From NCBI RefSeq assembly GCF_026191475.2, contig NZ_JAOSLC020000003.1, forward strand, positions 186,001 to 250,000: a DNA stretch of 64,000 nucleotides, given 5' to 3'. This DNA comes from Polaribacter ponticola. Lineage in GTDB: Bacteria; Bacteroidota; Bacteroidia; Flavobacteriales; Flavobacteriaceae. Below the pieces are notes generated by a model. That model had not been told where the DNA came from, made no database searches, and was given only the letters and a program-made list of their open reading frames with translations. Below are positions 9,513 to 18,214 of the stretch, one piece after another (the first letter of the stretch is position 1; each line of letters begins with the position of its first letter). A program made the position numbers and the translations under genes.

Positions 9513-10162
9513 TTAAAATTTATATTTCATATCTATAGCATATTTAATTAACTCACTACCAGAAGCTAAATTTAGCTTACGAATCATATTTTTTCTATGT
9601 GTATCTACCGTTGTTTTTGCAATAAACAAGTTTTCAGAAATTTCTTTTGATGTTTTACCGTTTGCAATTAAATGTAAAATTTCTTTTTCTCTATTTGATA
9701 AAGTAACTTTAGCTGTTTTTCCTACAGTTACATTTTCTTCAATATAATTATTCATAAAATTAAAAGCTACATTAGGGTCAAAAAAAGTTTTGCCGTTAGC
9801 AACTGTATTAATTGCTTTTGATAACATTTTTATACCAGAATTTTTTAAAAGATAACCAGTTGCTCCCGCATCTAACATTTGTTTAATTGCATCGGGTTGA
9901 TCAAACATTGTCATTGCTAAAACATTAATATAAGGGTATTTTTTTTGATAATTTTGGTAGCTTCAATACCATCCATTCTTGGCATTCTTATATCAGTAAT
10001 TACAAGTTTGGGTTTTTTTAGATCAACTAATTTTACTAATTCTTCTCCATCATTTACAGTTCCAATAATACTTATATCTTCATCATATTCAAAGAAAGAT
10101 TTTACTCCATCTATTAACATTTGATGGTCTTCTGCCATTATTATTGTAATCATTGGTTTCAT
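9513..10162 (-). pseudogene. NarL/LuxR-type response regulator, frameshifted
   Basis: Translation from the ATG at 10162 gives a receiver domain (MAEDHQML, phospho-acceptor Asp57 in VITDIRM) that stops after a run of eight As in the gene (9939-9946). With one more A the frame continues as KKYPYINVLAMTMFDQPDA into the second half of the receiver and a LuxR helix-turn-helix (LSNREKEILHLIANGKTSKE). The 3' fragment alone (9513-9914) would give a half receiver plus HTH. The intact protein would be about 216 residues, normal for NarL types. It follows the TPR kinase gene, its natural partner. Confidence 0.88.
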
Positions 10163-10215
10163 TTTTATCAAAAGTAAGTAATTAACTTTTAAAAAAAATC
10201 ACTACTAATAGGTAT

Positions 10216-12122
10216 TTAATTTATGGGTATATCTAAAATAATTGAACTCCCTTTCCCAATTGTACTGTCAATTTTAAAATCACCTTTTAAATGTTTAATT
10301 CTAGTTTTTATAGAATTAATACCCATTCCATTATTTAAATTAACTTTATCAATATCAAAACCAATTCCATCATCTTCTATTATAATATTTAAGTTTTTAT
10401 CAAATAAAGAAATATTAATCGTTGCGTTATTAGCTTCTGAATGTTTAATAATATTTGTAGTTAATTCTTGTACTATTCTAAAAACGCTAATTTCTAGGCT
10501 ATTTTCTAACCTTTTATCTAGGCCAAAATCTAAAACATCAATATTAATTTTATCAGCAGAAGATATTTTTTCTGCCATCATTTGTACAGCAACTAATAAC
10601 CCTTGATTTGCAATTACACCAGCGTTTTTAGCATGTGCAATACTTCTAACTTTTAAGTATGCTTCATCTATTAACTCTTCAGTTTTATTAAAAAGTTCTT
10701 CTTGATTAATTTTTTTCTTTTCTCTGTTAAATTTTAAGTTTTCAAAATGTAGTTTTAAAGTAGCTAAAACAGAACCTAAATTGTCGTGTAAATCTTCTGC
10801 AATTTGTTTGCGTTCTTTTTCTTGGCCATTAACCATTGCATTTATGTTTGTAATTTCTTGTTCTTTTAAAAAGGTAATATTTTTTTGTTTTTCTAGTTCT
10901 TTTTGTTGTTCTGCAAGTTTTCTTTTGCGTTGCGAATTTTTATAGGAAAGTAAGTAAATAGTACTACCTGCTATTATTGTTAAAATAGCAGCAATTAGTA
11001 AGTTTAACTTCTGTTTGTTTTTTGCTTCGAATTCTAAATTATCTTGTTTTAACTGTAAATTTTCTTTCTCTTTTTTCTGTTTGATATTTAGTTTCAATTT
11101 CTTCTACTTTTTCAATTAAAGATTGATTTTTAACTACTTCATTTAATGAATCATATTTTTCTAAATAATAAAGAGATGTTTTGTAGTTTTTAAGAGCTTT
11201 ATTGTTTTCTGATAGAAATTTATAAAGATCTACTTCTAATTCTTTAAAAGGATCTTGTTTAATATTTTCTAAAGCTATTTTTAAGTTTTTGTTTTCTTCT
11301 ATAAAGTTGTATTTTCTTTTATTAATAATAGCTAAATCTTTATGTATAAAAGCTAATGTTTTTTTTGAAGTTTGACCATTAATAGCTTTTTTATTATAAA
11401 ATAATGCAGAATCTATGTTGTTATAAAAGTTTAAATAAATAGAACTAATGTTTTGAAAAATTGTATTTCTAGTGATAGTTCTATCCATATAATTTAAGGC
11501 TTTTTTAAAGTTAATTAAAGCGTTTTCATACTCATTATTTTTTTCATAATAAATTCCTAATAAATTTAATGCATAACCAATTCTATTTTTATCTATTCCA
11601 TTATAAGCTTCTTTTAAATATAGCTTAATATAAAATAACTCTTTTTTTGTTATTAATTTGGCCATATAATGCAGACAAACCTGCATAAATACTTATTCTT
11701 TGTGAAGTTTTATCAGAATCAAATTTTATTAAAGATAATGCATTAATATAATTATTAATGCTTAAATCTAGCTCATTATTTGTCTTGTAGAAATAAGCTA
11801 GATTAGTATAGTAATTAGTTAAGTTTTTTTTGTTTAATCTTTTACTATATGAATTAATTTTATTTAAAATTTGTCTACAGCTATCGTTTTGCCGTAATAT
11901 AAAGTGGTAGTAATATATATTTTTGTCTAAAAGGTAGATTTCATTTTCGTTTTTAAAATTTAATAAAGCCATTTTATCAATATTTATTTTAGCTTTTATT
12001 TTATTTCTAAACTTAATATAATGTTCTATAGAATCATTTAACTCAAAAATCGATAATTCATTTTGAGAAAAACAAGTTATCGATTTTATAATAAGAAAAG
12101 TTAATATTATTTTTTTATACAT
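10216..12122 (-). pseudogene. TPR-containing NarX-type sensor histidine kinase, two frameshifts
   Basis: Three overlapping frames make one sensor. The 5' part (12122-11625) has a signal peptide (ITCFSQN) and the first tetratricopeptide helices. The middle part carries the remaining TPR units. The 3' part has a membrane helix (LLIAAILTIIAGSTIYLL), a coiled coil, the HisKA_3 box IAEDLHDNLGS, and ATPase motifs DDGIGFD and NNGMGINSIKTR. The first shift needs one A removed from A7 (11642-11648). The second needs one A removed from A6 (11071-11076). Corrected length is about 635 residues, usual for flavobacterial TPR kinases that pair with LuxR regulators. As sequenced it cannot produce a working kinase without slippage. 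Confidence 0.88.
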
Positions 12123-12128
12123 AAAAAA

Positions 12129-12605
12129 TTATAATTCTATTTTTTTCTTTGCTGGTGGATAAGGGTCTGCAGGCTCTGTTGTACCACCTGTTGGATTTGA
12201 TCCAGCTATAATTGTTTCATTTTTATCATTCAAATACTCACTGAAATTAATATTTACTTCATAATCAATACTTATTTTTTTCTAGTGTATTTCTTATTTC
12301 TGGAACTTCATCTGCATTAAAAACTAATTGAGAGATAGAATCTTTACCTTTACCTTTGGGGGTTACATCAATATTAATTTTTATTTTTCCATCTTTAAGT
12401 TCTATACCAGTACTATTAACTTTAGCTTTTTCTTTCGCTAGAAATAATACAACAAAATAGAATTTATCTTTTGCGCCATTTTCAATTATATGATGTACAA
12501 ATTTAACATAGGGTGTGTAAGCTAAATTTAAAATTTCATCTAAAGGATTTCCTGAAGATCTATTTAAAGTTAGTATAGAATTTCTAGGTTTTTTTTAATT
12601 TCCAT
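12129..12605 (-). pseudogene. Unknown small protein, two frameshifts
   Basis: A coherent reading appears only after two corrections. From ATG at 12605, one A must be added to A8 (12589-12596), which opens RNSILTLNRSSGNPLDEIL and onward. One A must be removed from A7 (12275-12281) to continue as ISIDYEVNINFSEYL, ending in a proline- and lysine-rich tail (ADPYPPAKKKIEL) at 12129. The corrected product is about 158 residues with no signal peptide or membrane segment. I do not recognise the family. It ends 7 bp before the TPR kinase gene, so it probably headed the same operon. Confidence 0.6.
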
Positions 12606-12665
12606 ATCACTTAGTTTTATTTTAGTTAATACTTATTCAAATATCTAAAAACTTATTAATAATTA

Positions 12666-12685
12666 TATACCTATATGTAGGTATA
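12666..12685. promoter_or_regulatory. Intergenic palindrome, possible operator
   Basis: TATACCTA-tatg-TAGGTATA is a perfect 8-bp inverted repeat. It lies 61 bp upstream of the broken regulator operon and 28 bp after the ZIP gene, both on the minus strand. No T run follows, so an operator is at least as likely as a terminator. Confidence 0.4.
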
Positions 12686-12712
12686 TTTCTTTTCTTAAAA
12701 ATAAGTAAAATA

Positions 12713-13390
12713 TTATAAAGTAAAAACAGTTAATAAAACACCTAAAAGTATAGCAACAAATTTCTGTAAGTTAAACTTATGATTTTCAGTACTTTCAAAA
12801 AGGATAATTGTAGAAATATGTAAGAAAACACCAATTATTAAAGCTGTAATTTCTGTTGCATAGTTTGTGAAAAATGGAATTTTATCACCTAATAAAACAC
12901 CTAAAGGGCTCATTAATCCGAAAAAAAATAAGAAACTAAATACTATTTTTTTAGAATAATTAGTATTTATTAAAAATGTGGTTAGTACAATTGCAATTGG
13001 TATTTTATGAACAACAATTGCCCAAAGTAAATTATCGTCAGAATGGTGAATTGGTAATCCTTCAGAAAAAGCATGCAAACATAAACTCACAAATAACAAC
13101 GTAGGAAACTCTTTTCCATTAGAATGAATATGAATATGGCCATGTTCTGCACCTTTAGAAAAAGACTCTAAAACTGATTGCAAAATAATACCGACTAATA
13201 TAAAAATACCAACTCTAGAACTTTCAGAATTTAAAGTGTAAACCTCTGGTAATAGGTGTAATATTGTAACAGATAAAAGATAAGCTCCACTAAAAGCCAA
13301 TAATAAACGTACAATTTTAGTACTAGGTTTAATTAATAGCACTAAAAAAGAACCCAATAAAACAGATAAAATTAGTAAGATGTAATTCAC
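12713..13390 (-). CDS. ZIP-family metal transporter
   Basis: A 225-residue membrane protein with about seven helices. Metal-binding ZIP motifs are visible: HAFSEGLPIHH in the fourth helix and VVHKIPIA in the fifth. A histidine-rich loop (EHGHIHIHSNG) sits between helices three and four, as in other zinc or iron ZIP carriers. The substrate is probably Zn2+ but cannot be read from the sequence. Its start overlaps the methyltransferase gene by 4 bp, so the two are coupled. Confidence 0.85.
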   Translation of the reverse strand: MNYILLILSVLLGSFLVLLIKPSTKIVRLLLAFSGAYLLSVTILHLLPEVYTLNSESSRVGIFILVGIILQSVLESFSKGAEHGHIHIHSNGKEFPTLLFVSLCLHAFSEGLPIHHSDDNLLWAIVVHKIPIAIVLTTFLINTNYSKKIVFSFLFFFGLMSPLGVLLGDKIPFFTNYATEITALIIGVFLHISTIILFESTENHKFNLQKFVAILLGVLLTVFTL

Positions 13391-14112
13391 TTTGCAACAA
13401 GTATTAATCTATTTGATTTTTTAATATCAAAATTATTTAAATTATAATCACCAAACATAAAGGTAATATTAAAACCTACTTTTTCTAAATAAGCTTTCAT
13501 TTTTTTTAAATCTAAATACTTAACTTTTTCAGTGTAATTATGATTTTTTCCATCAGCAAAAAAAGAAATATTTTTTATAATAAAGCCATTAGTAATTTCT
13601 CTAGTGATTTTAAAAGTAATGTTTTCTACAATTTTTGTCTCTTTAGCAATTAAATTCGCTTTAACAAAATTGGCGTTTAAAAAATCGAAAACAAAATAAC
13701 CTCCTTTTTTTAATCCATTTTTAATATTCTGAAGAATTAAAATATCTTCTTTATCTTCTTCGAAGTAACCAAAACTTGTAAATAAATTAAAGACAGCATC
13801 GTATTGTTTATTTAAAGGCTGTCTCATGTCATGCACTTTAAACTTTAAGTTTTCATTTTCCAAAATTTTAGCTTTTTTAATACTGTTTTCAGCTAAATCT
13901 CCTCCAGTTACTTTATAACCTAAAGAGTTTAAAAAAACAGCATGACGTCCTTTACCACAAGGCAAATCTAAAATATGATTATTTGTAGGTATTTTTAAAA
14001 ATGAAGTAATGTTCTTCATAAACAGTTGAGCATCTTCATCATTTCTATCTTTATAAAGAATATGATAGTATGGGGTATTAAACCAATCTGTAAACCAATC
14101 TTTTTGCTTCAT
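13387..14112 (-). CDS. Class I SAM-dependent methyltransferase
   Basis: A 241-residue soluble protein. Motif I ILDLPCGKGRHAVFLNSLGY binds S-adenosylmethionine and is followed by the acidic strand VTGGDLAENS. LFTSFGYFEEDKED and GGYFVFDFLNANFV are typical of a flavobacterial group of unassigned methyltransferases. Substrate unknown. It precedes the ZIP gene with a 4-bp overlap. Confidence 0.82.
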   Translation of the reverse strand: MKQKDWFTDWFNTPYYHILYKDRNDEDAQLFMKNITSFLKIPTNNHILDLPCGKGRHAVFLNSLGYKVTGGDLAENSIKKAKILENENLKFKVHDMRQPLNKQYDAVFNLFTSFGYFEEDKEDILILQNIKNGLKKGGYFVFDFLNANFVKANLIAKETKIVENITFKITREITNGFIIKNISFFADGKNHNYTEKVKYLDLKKMKAYLEKVGFNITFMFGDYNLNNFDIKKSNRLILVAK

Positions 14113-14246
14113 TTTTGTTTTAACTTAATTAGATTTAATAATTAATATTGGTTATTTTTATTTTGTTATTAAGTCTGTAAAAGTAACCAAATCTTACGTT
14201 TCTTAAAATGAATTTTTTAATTAGTACAAAACCTATTTATAAATAG

Positions 14247-14254
14247 TATTTTTG
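14247..14254 (+). promoter_or_regulatory. -7 element for the THUMP methyltransferase gene
   Basis: TATTTTTG matches TAnnTTTG and lies 17 bp before the ATG at 14272. No clear -33 TTG was found at the right spacing. Confidence 0.5.
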
Positions 14255-14271
14255 CAGTCAATTTTACAAGT

Positions 14272-15447
14272 ATGGATAGAGATTTTAAAATGACAGCAAC
14301 AACACTTTTTGGTTTAGAAAGTGTTTTAGCAGCAGAACTTAAAAATTTAGGAGCCCAAGATGTTAAAGAATCTGTTAGAAGTGTTTCTTTTAGAGGCGAT
14401 AAAGGTTTTATGTATAAAGCAAATATTGCTTTAAGAACTGCAGTAAGAATTCTTAAACCTATAAAAGTTTGTAAAGTTTATGATGAAGAAGATTTATATG
14501 AAGCTATTCAAAAAATTAAATGGGAAAACTTTTTAGAAGCTGATGGTACGTTTGCAATTGGGGCAGTTGTAAATTCAAAGAATTTCACATCCAATTCTCA
14601 TTATATTTCATTAAAATCTAAAGATGCAATTGCAGATTATTTTAGACATAAATACCATAAAAGACCAAATGTAGATTTAAAATATCCAGATGTAAAAGTG
14701 CACATTCATATACAAAAAGAATGGCTAACTGTTTCTTTAGACTCTTCTGGAGATTCTTTGCACAAACGTGGTTATAGAACAGCAACAAATATTGCTCCTA
14801 TAAATGAAGTTTTAGCAGCAGGTATGGTATTATTATCTGGTTATACAGGAGAGGAAAATTTTATTGACCCTATGTGTGGCTCTGGTACTATTTTAATTGA
14901 AGCTGCTATGATTGCAAACAAAATTCCTGCAAATATTAATAGAAAATTATTTGCCTTTGAAAATTGGAAAGATTATGATGAAGATTTGTATTTTACGATT
15001 CAAGAATCATTACTAAAAAAAATTCGTTCTTCTCATTTTAAAATAATGGGTTTTGATAAAGCTCCTTCTGCAGTACAGAAAGCGAAAGCAAATGTAGAAA
15101 ATGCTAATTTAGATGAGTTTATTGGAATACATCATGTTAACTTTTTTAATTCTACAAAAGAAGTTTTTGGTAATACTACAATTTTATTTAATCCTCCTTA
15201 TGGAGAAAGATTAAATATAGATACAAATGAATTTTATAAAAAAATAGGGGATACTCTAAAACATAATTATCCAGACTCAACTGCATGGTTAATTACTTCA
15301 GATACAGATGCTTTAAAATCTGTAGGCTTAAGAACATCTAAAAGAATAGCGCTTAAAAATGGTGATTTAAACTGTAAATTTGTGAAGTACGAATTGTATG
15401 AGGGTTCTAGGAAATTAAAAGAACGTAAAAGTATTCCTGATTCATGA
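14272..15447 (+). CDS. THUMP-domain 23S rRNA (guanine-N2) methyltransferase, RlmL-like
   Basis: The 391-residue protein begins with a ferredoxin-like/THUMP RNA-binding part (FGLESVLAAELKNLG, then KSKDAIADYFRHKY) and continues with a Rossmann methyltransferase domain. Motif I is FIDPMCGSGTILIEAAMIA and the catalytic motif IV is NPPYGERL. This matches the N-terminal half of E. coli RlmL, which methylates G2445 of 23S rRNA. In Bacteroidetes the enzyme is usually this single-domain form. Its own promoter lies just upstream, and it converges on the hydrolase cluster with a 5-bp gap and no clear terminator between. Confidence 0.88.
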   Translation: MDRDFKMTATTLFGLESVLAAELKNLGAQDVKESVRSVSFRGDKGFMYKANIALRTAVRILKPIKVCKVYDEEDLYEAIQKIKWENFLEADGTFAIGAVVNSKNFTSNSHYISLKSKDAIADYFRHKYHKRPNVDLKYPDVKVHIHIQKEWLTVSLDSSGDSLHKRGYRTATNIAPINEVLAAGMVLLSGYTGEENFIDPMCGSGTILIEAAMIANKIPANINRKLFAFENWKDYDEDLYFTIQESLLKKIRSSHFKIMGFDKAPSAVQKAKANVENANLDEFIGIHHVNFFNSTKEVFGNTTILFNPPYGERLNIDTNEFYKKIGDTLKHNYPDSTAWLITSDTDALKSVGLRTSKRIALKNGDLNCKFVKYELYEGSRKLKERKSIPDS

Positions 15448-15452
15448 TTTTT

Positions 15453-16307
15453 TTAATTTAATACTAGTTTTACCCATTCATTCGGTTTTTCTAGCATAGG
15501 AAAATGTCCGCATTTATCAATCCAGAATAACTCGTTATTTTGAATTTCTATGGTTAAAAGACCTGCTATTAAATCTATAGCAACAGGATCATTTTTTGCC
15601 CAAATTATTTTTGTTGGTATTTGAGTTTCTTTTAAAGCTCCAATCCAACGATGCCAAAAAGTGTATCGTTCGTTTATATAATTAGATAAGTAATGAATAA
15701 CTTTTTTACCATTATTATGCTCTAATTGATACCACATTTCTTGTAGTTCATTATTAGTAACTTTATTTTTATCAAAATACACATTTCGAATATTTTTTCT
15801 GTAAATGGGATAATTTGTAAGTTTTGCAACCCATTTTCTGGTAATTTTATTTCTTAAAAGCTTTTGAATAATTCTAAGTTTAGAAAGCTCTATATGCATG
15901 GATCCATTGCAAAGAATTAAACTACTTATTTGAAGGTTTATTTGTTGTTTATTATGTCTTGCAATAATTTCTGTAGCAACACTTGTTCCGTAATCATGAG
16001 CTAATAATGTAACTTTTTTTAAGCCTAATTGTTTCCAAAGTTCTAAAGCTACATCTGCTTGTTCTATTAAAGAGTATGAGTATTCTATAGGCTTGTCAGA
16101 AAAACCAAAGCCTAAATGATCATGAATAATAACTCTATATTTTTTAGCTAACTCTGGTAAAACTTTGTAATAATCATAAGAAGAAGTAGGGTAACCATGG
16201 AGTATTACTAGTGTTTCTTTTTCTTTATTACCAACATCTATAGTAAAAACTCTTTGGTTATAAATAGATACTAATTTGCCTTTGTTTTTCCATTCTAAGC
16301 TATCCAT
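15453..16307 (-). CDS. MEST-like alpha/beta hydrolase, copy C
   Basis: A 284-residue hydrolase with oxyanion motif HGYPTSSYDY (37-46), nucleophile Asp105 in LAHDYGTS, an acid in AKNDPVAI, and the general-base histidine in CGHFPMLE. The aspartate nucleophile and the HDYG elbow belong to the epoxide hydrolase/haloalkane dehalogenase branch. The phrases LGFGFSDKP, CNGSM and INERYTFWHRWIGAL resemble the MEST/PEG1 group. It is the last of three tandem paralogues in one operon, 34 bp after copy B. Substrate unknown. Confidence 0.82.
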   Translation of the reverse strand: MDSLEWKNKGKLVSIYNQRVFTIDVGNKEKETLVILHGYPTSSYDYYKVLPELAKKYRVIIHDHLGFGFSDKPIEYSYSLIEQADVALELWKQLGLKKVTLLAHDYGTSVATEIIARHNKQQINLQISSLILCNGSMHIELSKLRIIQKLLRNKITRKWVAKLTNYPIYRKNIRNVYFDKNKVTNNELQEMWYQLEHNNGKKVIHYLSNYINERYTFWHRWIGALKETQIPTKIIWAKNDPVAIDLIAGLLTIEIQNNELFWIDKCGHFPMLEKPNEWVKLVLN

Positions 16308-16341
16308 AATATAAAATTTAATACCAAATTAATAAAAACAA

Positions 16342-17235
16342 TTAGTTACTTAGTATACATTCAATTAATCTTTTTGGAGATTCTAACATTGGATAATGAC
16401 CAGATTTTTCTATCCAGAATGTTTTATTATTAGTTAACTTATCAGTAATTAGCTTTACTATATTATCTTCTTCTAAAGTATCATTATCTTTTTTACTCAA
16501 TATTAATTTTACTGGAATTTGAGTTTCATTTAATGCATTAACCCATCTATTCCAAAATATTTTACGTTCTCTTATATAATTACTAGTAAAATTAATAATA
16601 TCTCTTCCGTTATTATGTTCTAATAATTTCCATAATACTTTTAATTCATCATCACTTATTAAGGATTCATTATAAAATACTTTTCTCATAGATTTTTTAT
16701 AAACGCCAAAAGAATTTAACATTGTAACCATGTTTTTAGAAACTTCATTTTTGTAATTATCATTAGTGTCTAAAAAGTAGGATTGATCTAACGGCATACT
16801 ACCATTGCAAAATATTATTTTATCAATATCTAAATGGGTAATATAAGAGTTTTGTCTTGCTAAAAGCTCTTTAGCTACTAAAGCACCATAATCATGAGCT
16901 AAAATTGTAATATTTTTTAAATCTAGGATTTTCCAAAGTTGAAGTAAATAATCTGTTTGATCTATAATGGTAAGGTATTTGTTTTCTAACTTATCAGAAA
17001 AACCAAAACCGATAAAATCTTGTATAATTACTCTGTAATGTTTGCTTAATTCTGGTAGTATCTTATTATAATCATAAGAAGATGTAAGGAATCCATGAAG
17101 TATAATTAAGCAATTTTCATGGTCTCCACCAGTATCAATAGTAAAAATTTTCCTATTATAAACTTGTATTAAGTCTCCTTTTTGTTTCCATTCACTAGAG
17201 GTAGTAAAGCCATTATTTTTAGTCATTACATCCAT
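16342..17235 (-). CDS. MEST-like alpha/beta hydrolase, copy B
   Basis: This 297-residue paralogue is the most divergent of the three. It keeps the oxyanion loop (HGFLTSSYDY, 47-56), nucleophile Asp115 in LAHDYGAL, and the catalytic histidine in SGHYPMLE. The acid site is weaker to read (SKKDNDTLEED rather than DPVAI). It has an extra 10-residue N-terminal stretch; an internal ATG at 17226 would shorten it. Its stop is 34 bp from copy C and its start 2 bp from copy A. Confidence 0.8.
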   Translation of the reverse strand: MDVMTKNNGFTTSSEWKQKGDLIQVYNRKIFTIDTGGDHENCLIILHGFLTSSYDYNKILPELSKHYRVIIQDFIGFGFSDKLENKYLTIIDQTDYLLQLWKILDLKNITILAHDYGALVAKELLARQNSYITHLDIDKIIFCNGSMPLDQSYFLDTNDNYKNEVSKNMVTMLNSFGVYKKSMRKVFYNESLISDDELKVLWKLLEHNNGRDIINFTSNYIRERKIFWNRWVNALNETQIPVKLILSKKDNDTLEEDNIVKLITDKLTNNKTFWIEKSGHYPMLESPKRLIECILSN

Positions 17236-17237
17236 AA

Positions 17238-18116
17238 TTAATAAATTTTAGTGTTTTTAACTTTAAAAACAAGAGTCATCCAATATTTTGGACTATCTAT
17301 AATAGAAAAATGCCTTACATTTTCGATCCATTCTAAATTATCATTTATTTTTTCTGTTGCTAGAACAATAGCAATTTCTTTAATTGCTACAGGATCACTT
17401 TTTTCCCAAACTATTTTTATGGGTATTTTAGATTCTTTTAAAGCTTCCGTCCATCTGTGCCAAAAAGTGTAACGTTCATTTATAAAATCGCTTAATAAAT
17501 GAATATCTTTTTTGCCTTCGTCTGATTCTAAGTTATCCCAAACTTTTTTAATATCATACTCAGTATGAATCTCTGGGTTTAAGTTATTATTTCTTAACTT
17601 ATTTTTAATTTTACGATATCCATAACTTGTTAAACGTGCAATATACCTACCTAGTTTTTTATCTTTAAGAAGCTTATCCATATTTCTTAAATGTAAATGT
17701 TCTAGTCGCATACTACTATTACATAAAAATATTTTTTTAATCTTAATAGGTATTAAATTATGGTTTTTTCTAGCTAAAATTTCTTTTGCTACAGATGTAC
17801 CATAATCATGAGAAAGAATTGTTACTTCTTTTAAGCCCATTTTATGCCATAATTGCAGCGCAAAATCTGCTTGATCTATTAATGAATAATTATAAGAATC
17901 TGGTTTGTCTGAAAAACCAAAACCTAAATGATCGTGTATAATTACTCTATAATATTTACTTAATTCAGGTAAAACTTTAATGTAGTCAAAAGATGAAGTA
18001 GGGTAGCCGTGTAAGATTACTAATGTTTCTGTAGATGAACCTTCTTCAATAACAAATATTTTCTTGTTATTTATAGTATAAAATTTACCTCTACTTTTCC
18101 AATTTGCAGCAGTCAT
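17238..18116 (-). CDS. MEST-like alpha/beta hydrolase, copy A
   Basis: First gene of the tandem trio, 292 residues. The loop HGYPTSSFDY (36-45), nucleophile Asp104 in LSHDYGTS and acid in KSDPVAI are conserved. The usual GHFP around the catalytic histidine has become NVRHFSII: the histidine remains but its neighbours changed. A GGGGGG tract on the plus strand (CCCCCC in the gene) lies 6 bp before the ATG. The transcript runs A-B-C with gaps of 2 and 34 bp, which points to recent duplication and coexpression. Confidence 0.82.
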   Translation of the reverse strand: MTAANWKSRGKFYTINNKKIFVIEEGSSTETLVILHGYPTSSFDYIKVLPELSKYYRVIIHDHLGFGFSDKPDSYNYSLIDQADFALQLWHKMGLKEVTILSHDYGTSVAKEILARKNHNLIPIKIKKIFLCNSSMRLEHLHLRNMDKLLKDKKLGRYIARLTSYGYRKIKNKLRNNNLNPEIHTEYDIKKVWDNLESDEGKKDIHLLSDFINERYTFWHRWTEALKESKIPIKIVWEKSDPVAIKEIAIVLATEKINDNLEWIENVRHFSIIDSPKYWMTLVFKVKNTKIY

Positions 18117-18214
18117 AATTTTGGGGGGTTAATTATTAACTTAATATGTTTATATGTATAAAGATAGTATATTTTAATTAATTTTGAAAAATTAAATGTT
18201 AAAATAATAATAAT

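Noticed and set aside
9513..12605. Programmed ribosomal frameshifting to explain the split genes
   Set aside because: The sites differ in direction and context, lack a consistent slippery heptamer and downstream structure, and two or more shifts per gene would be needed. Transcript slippage remains possible.
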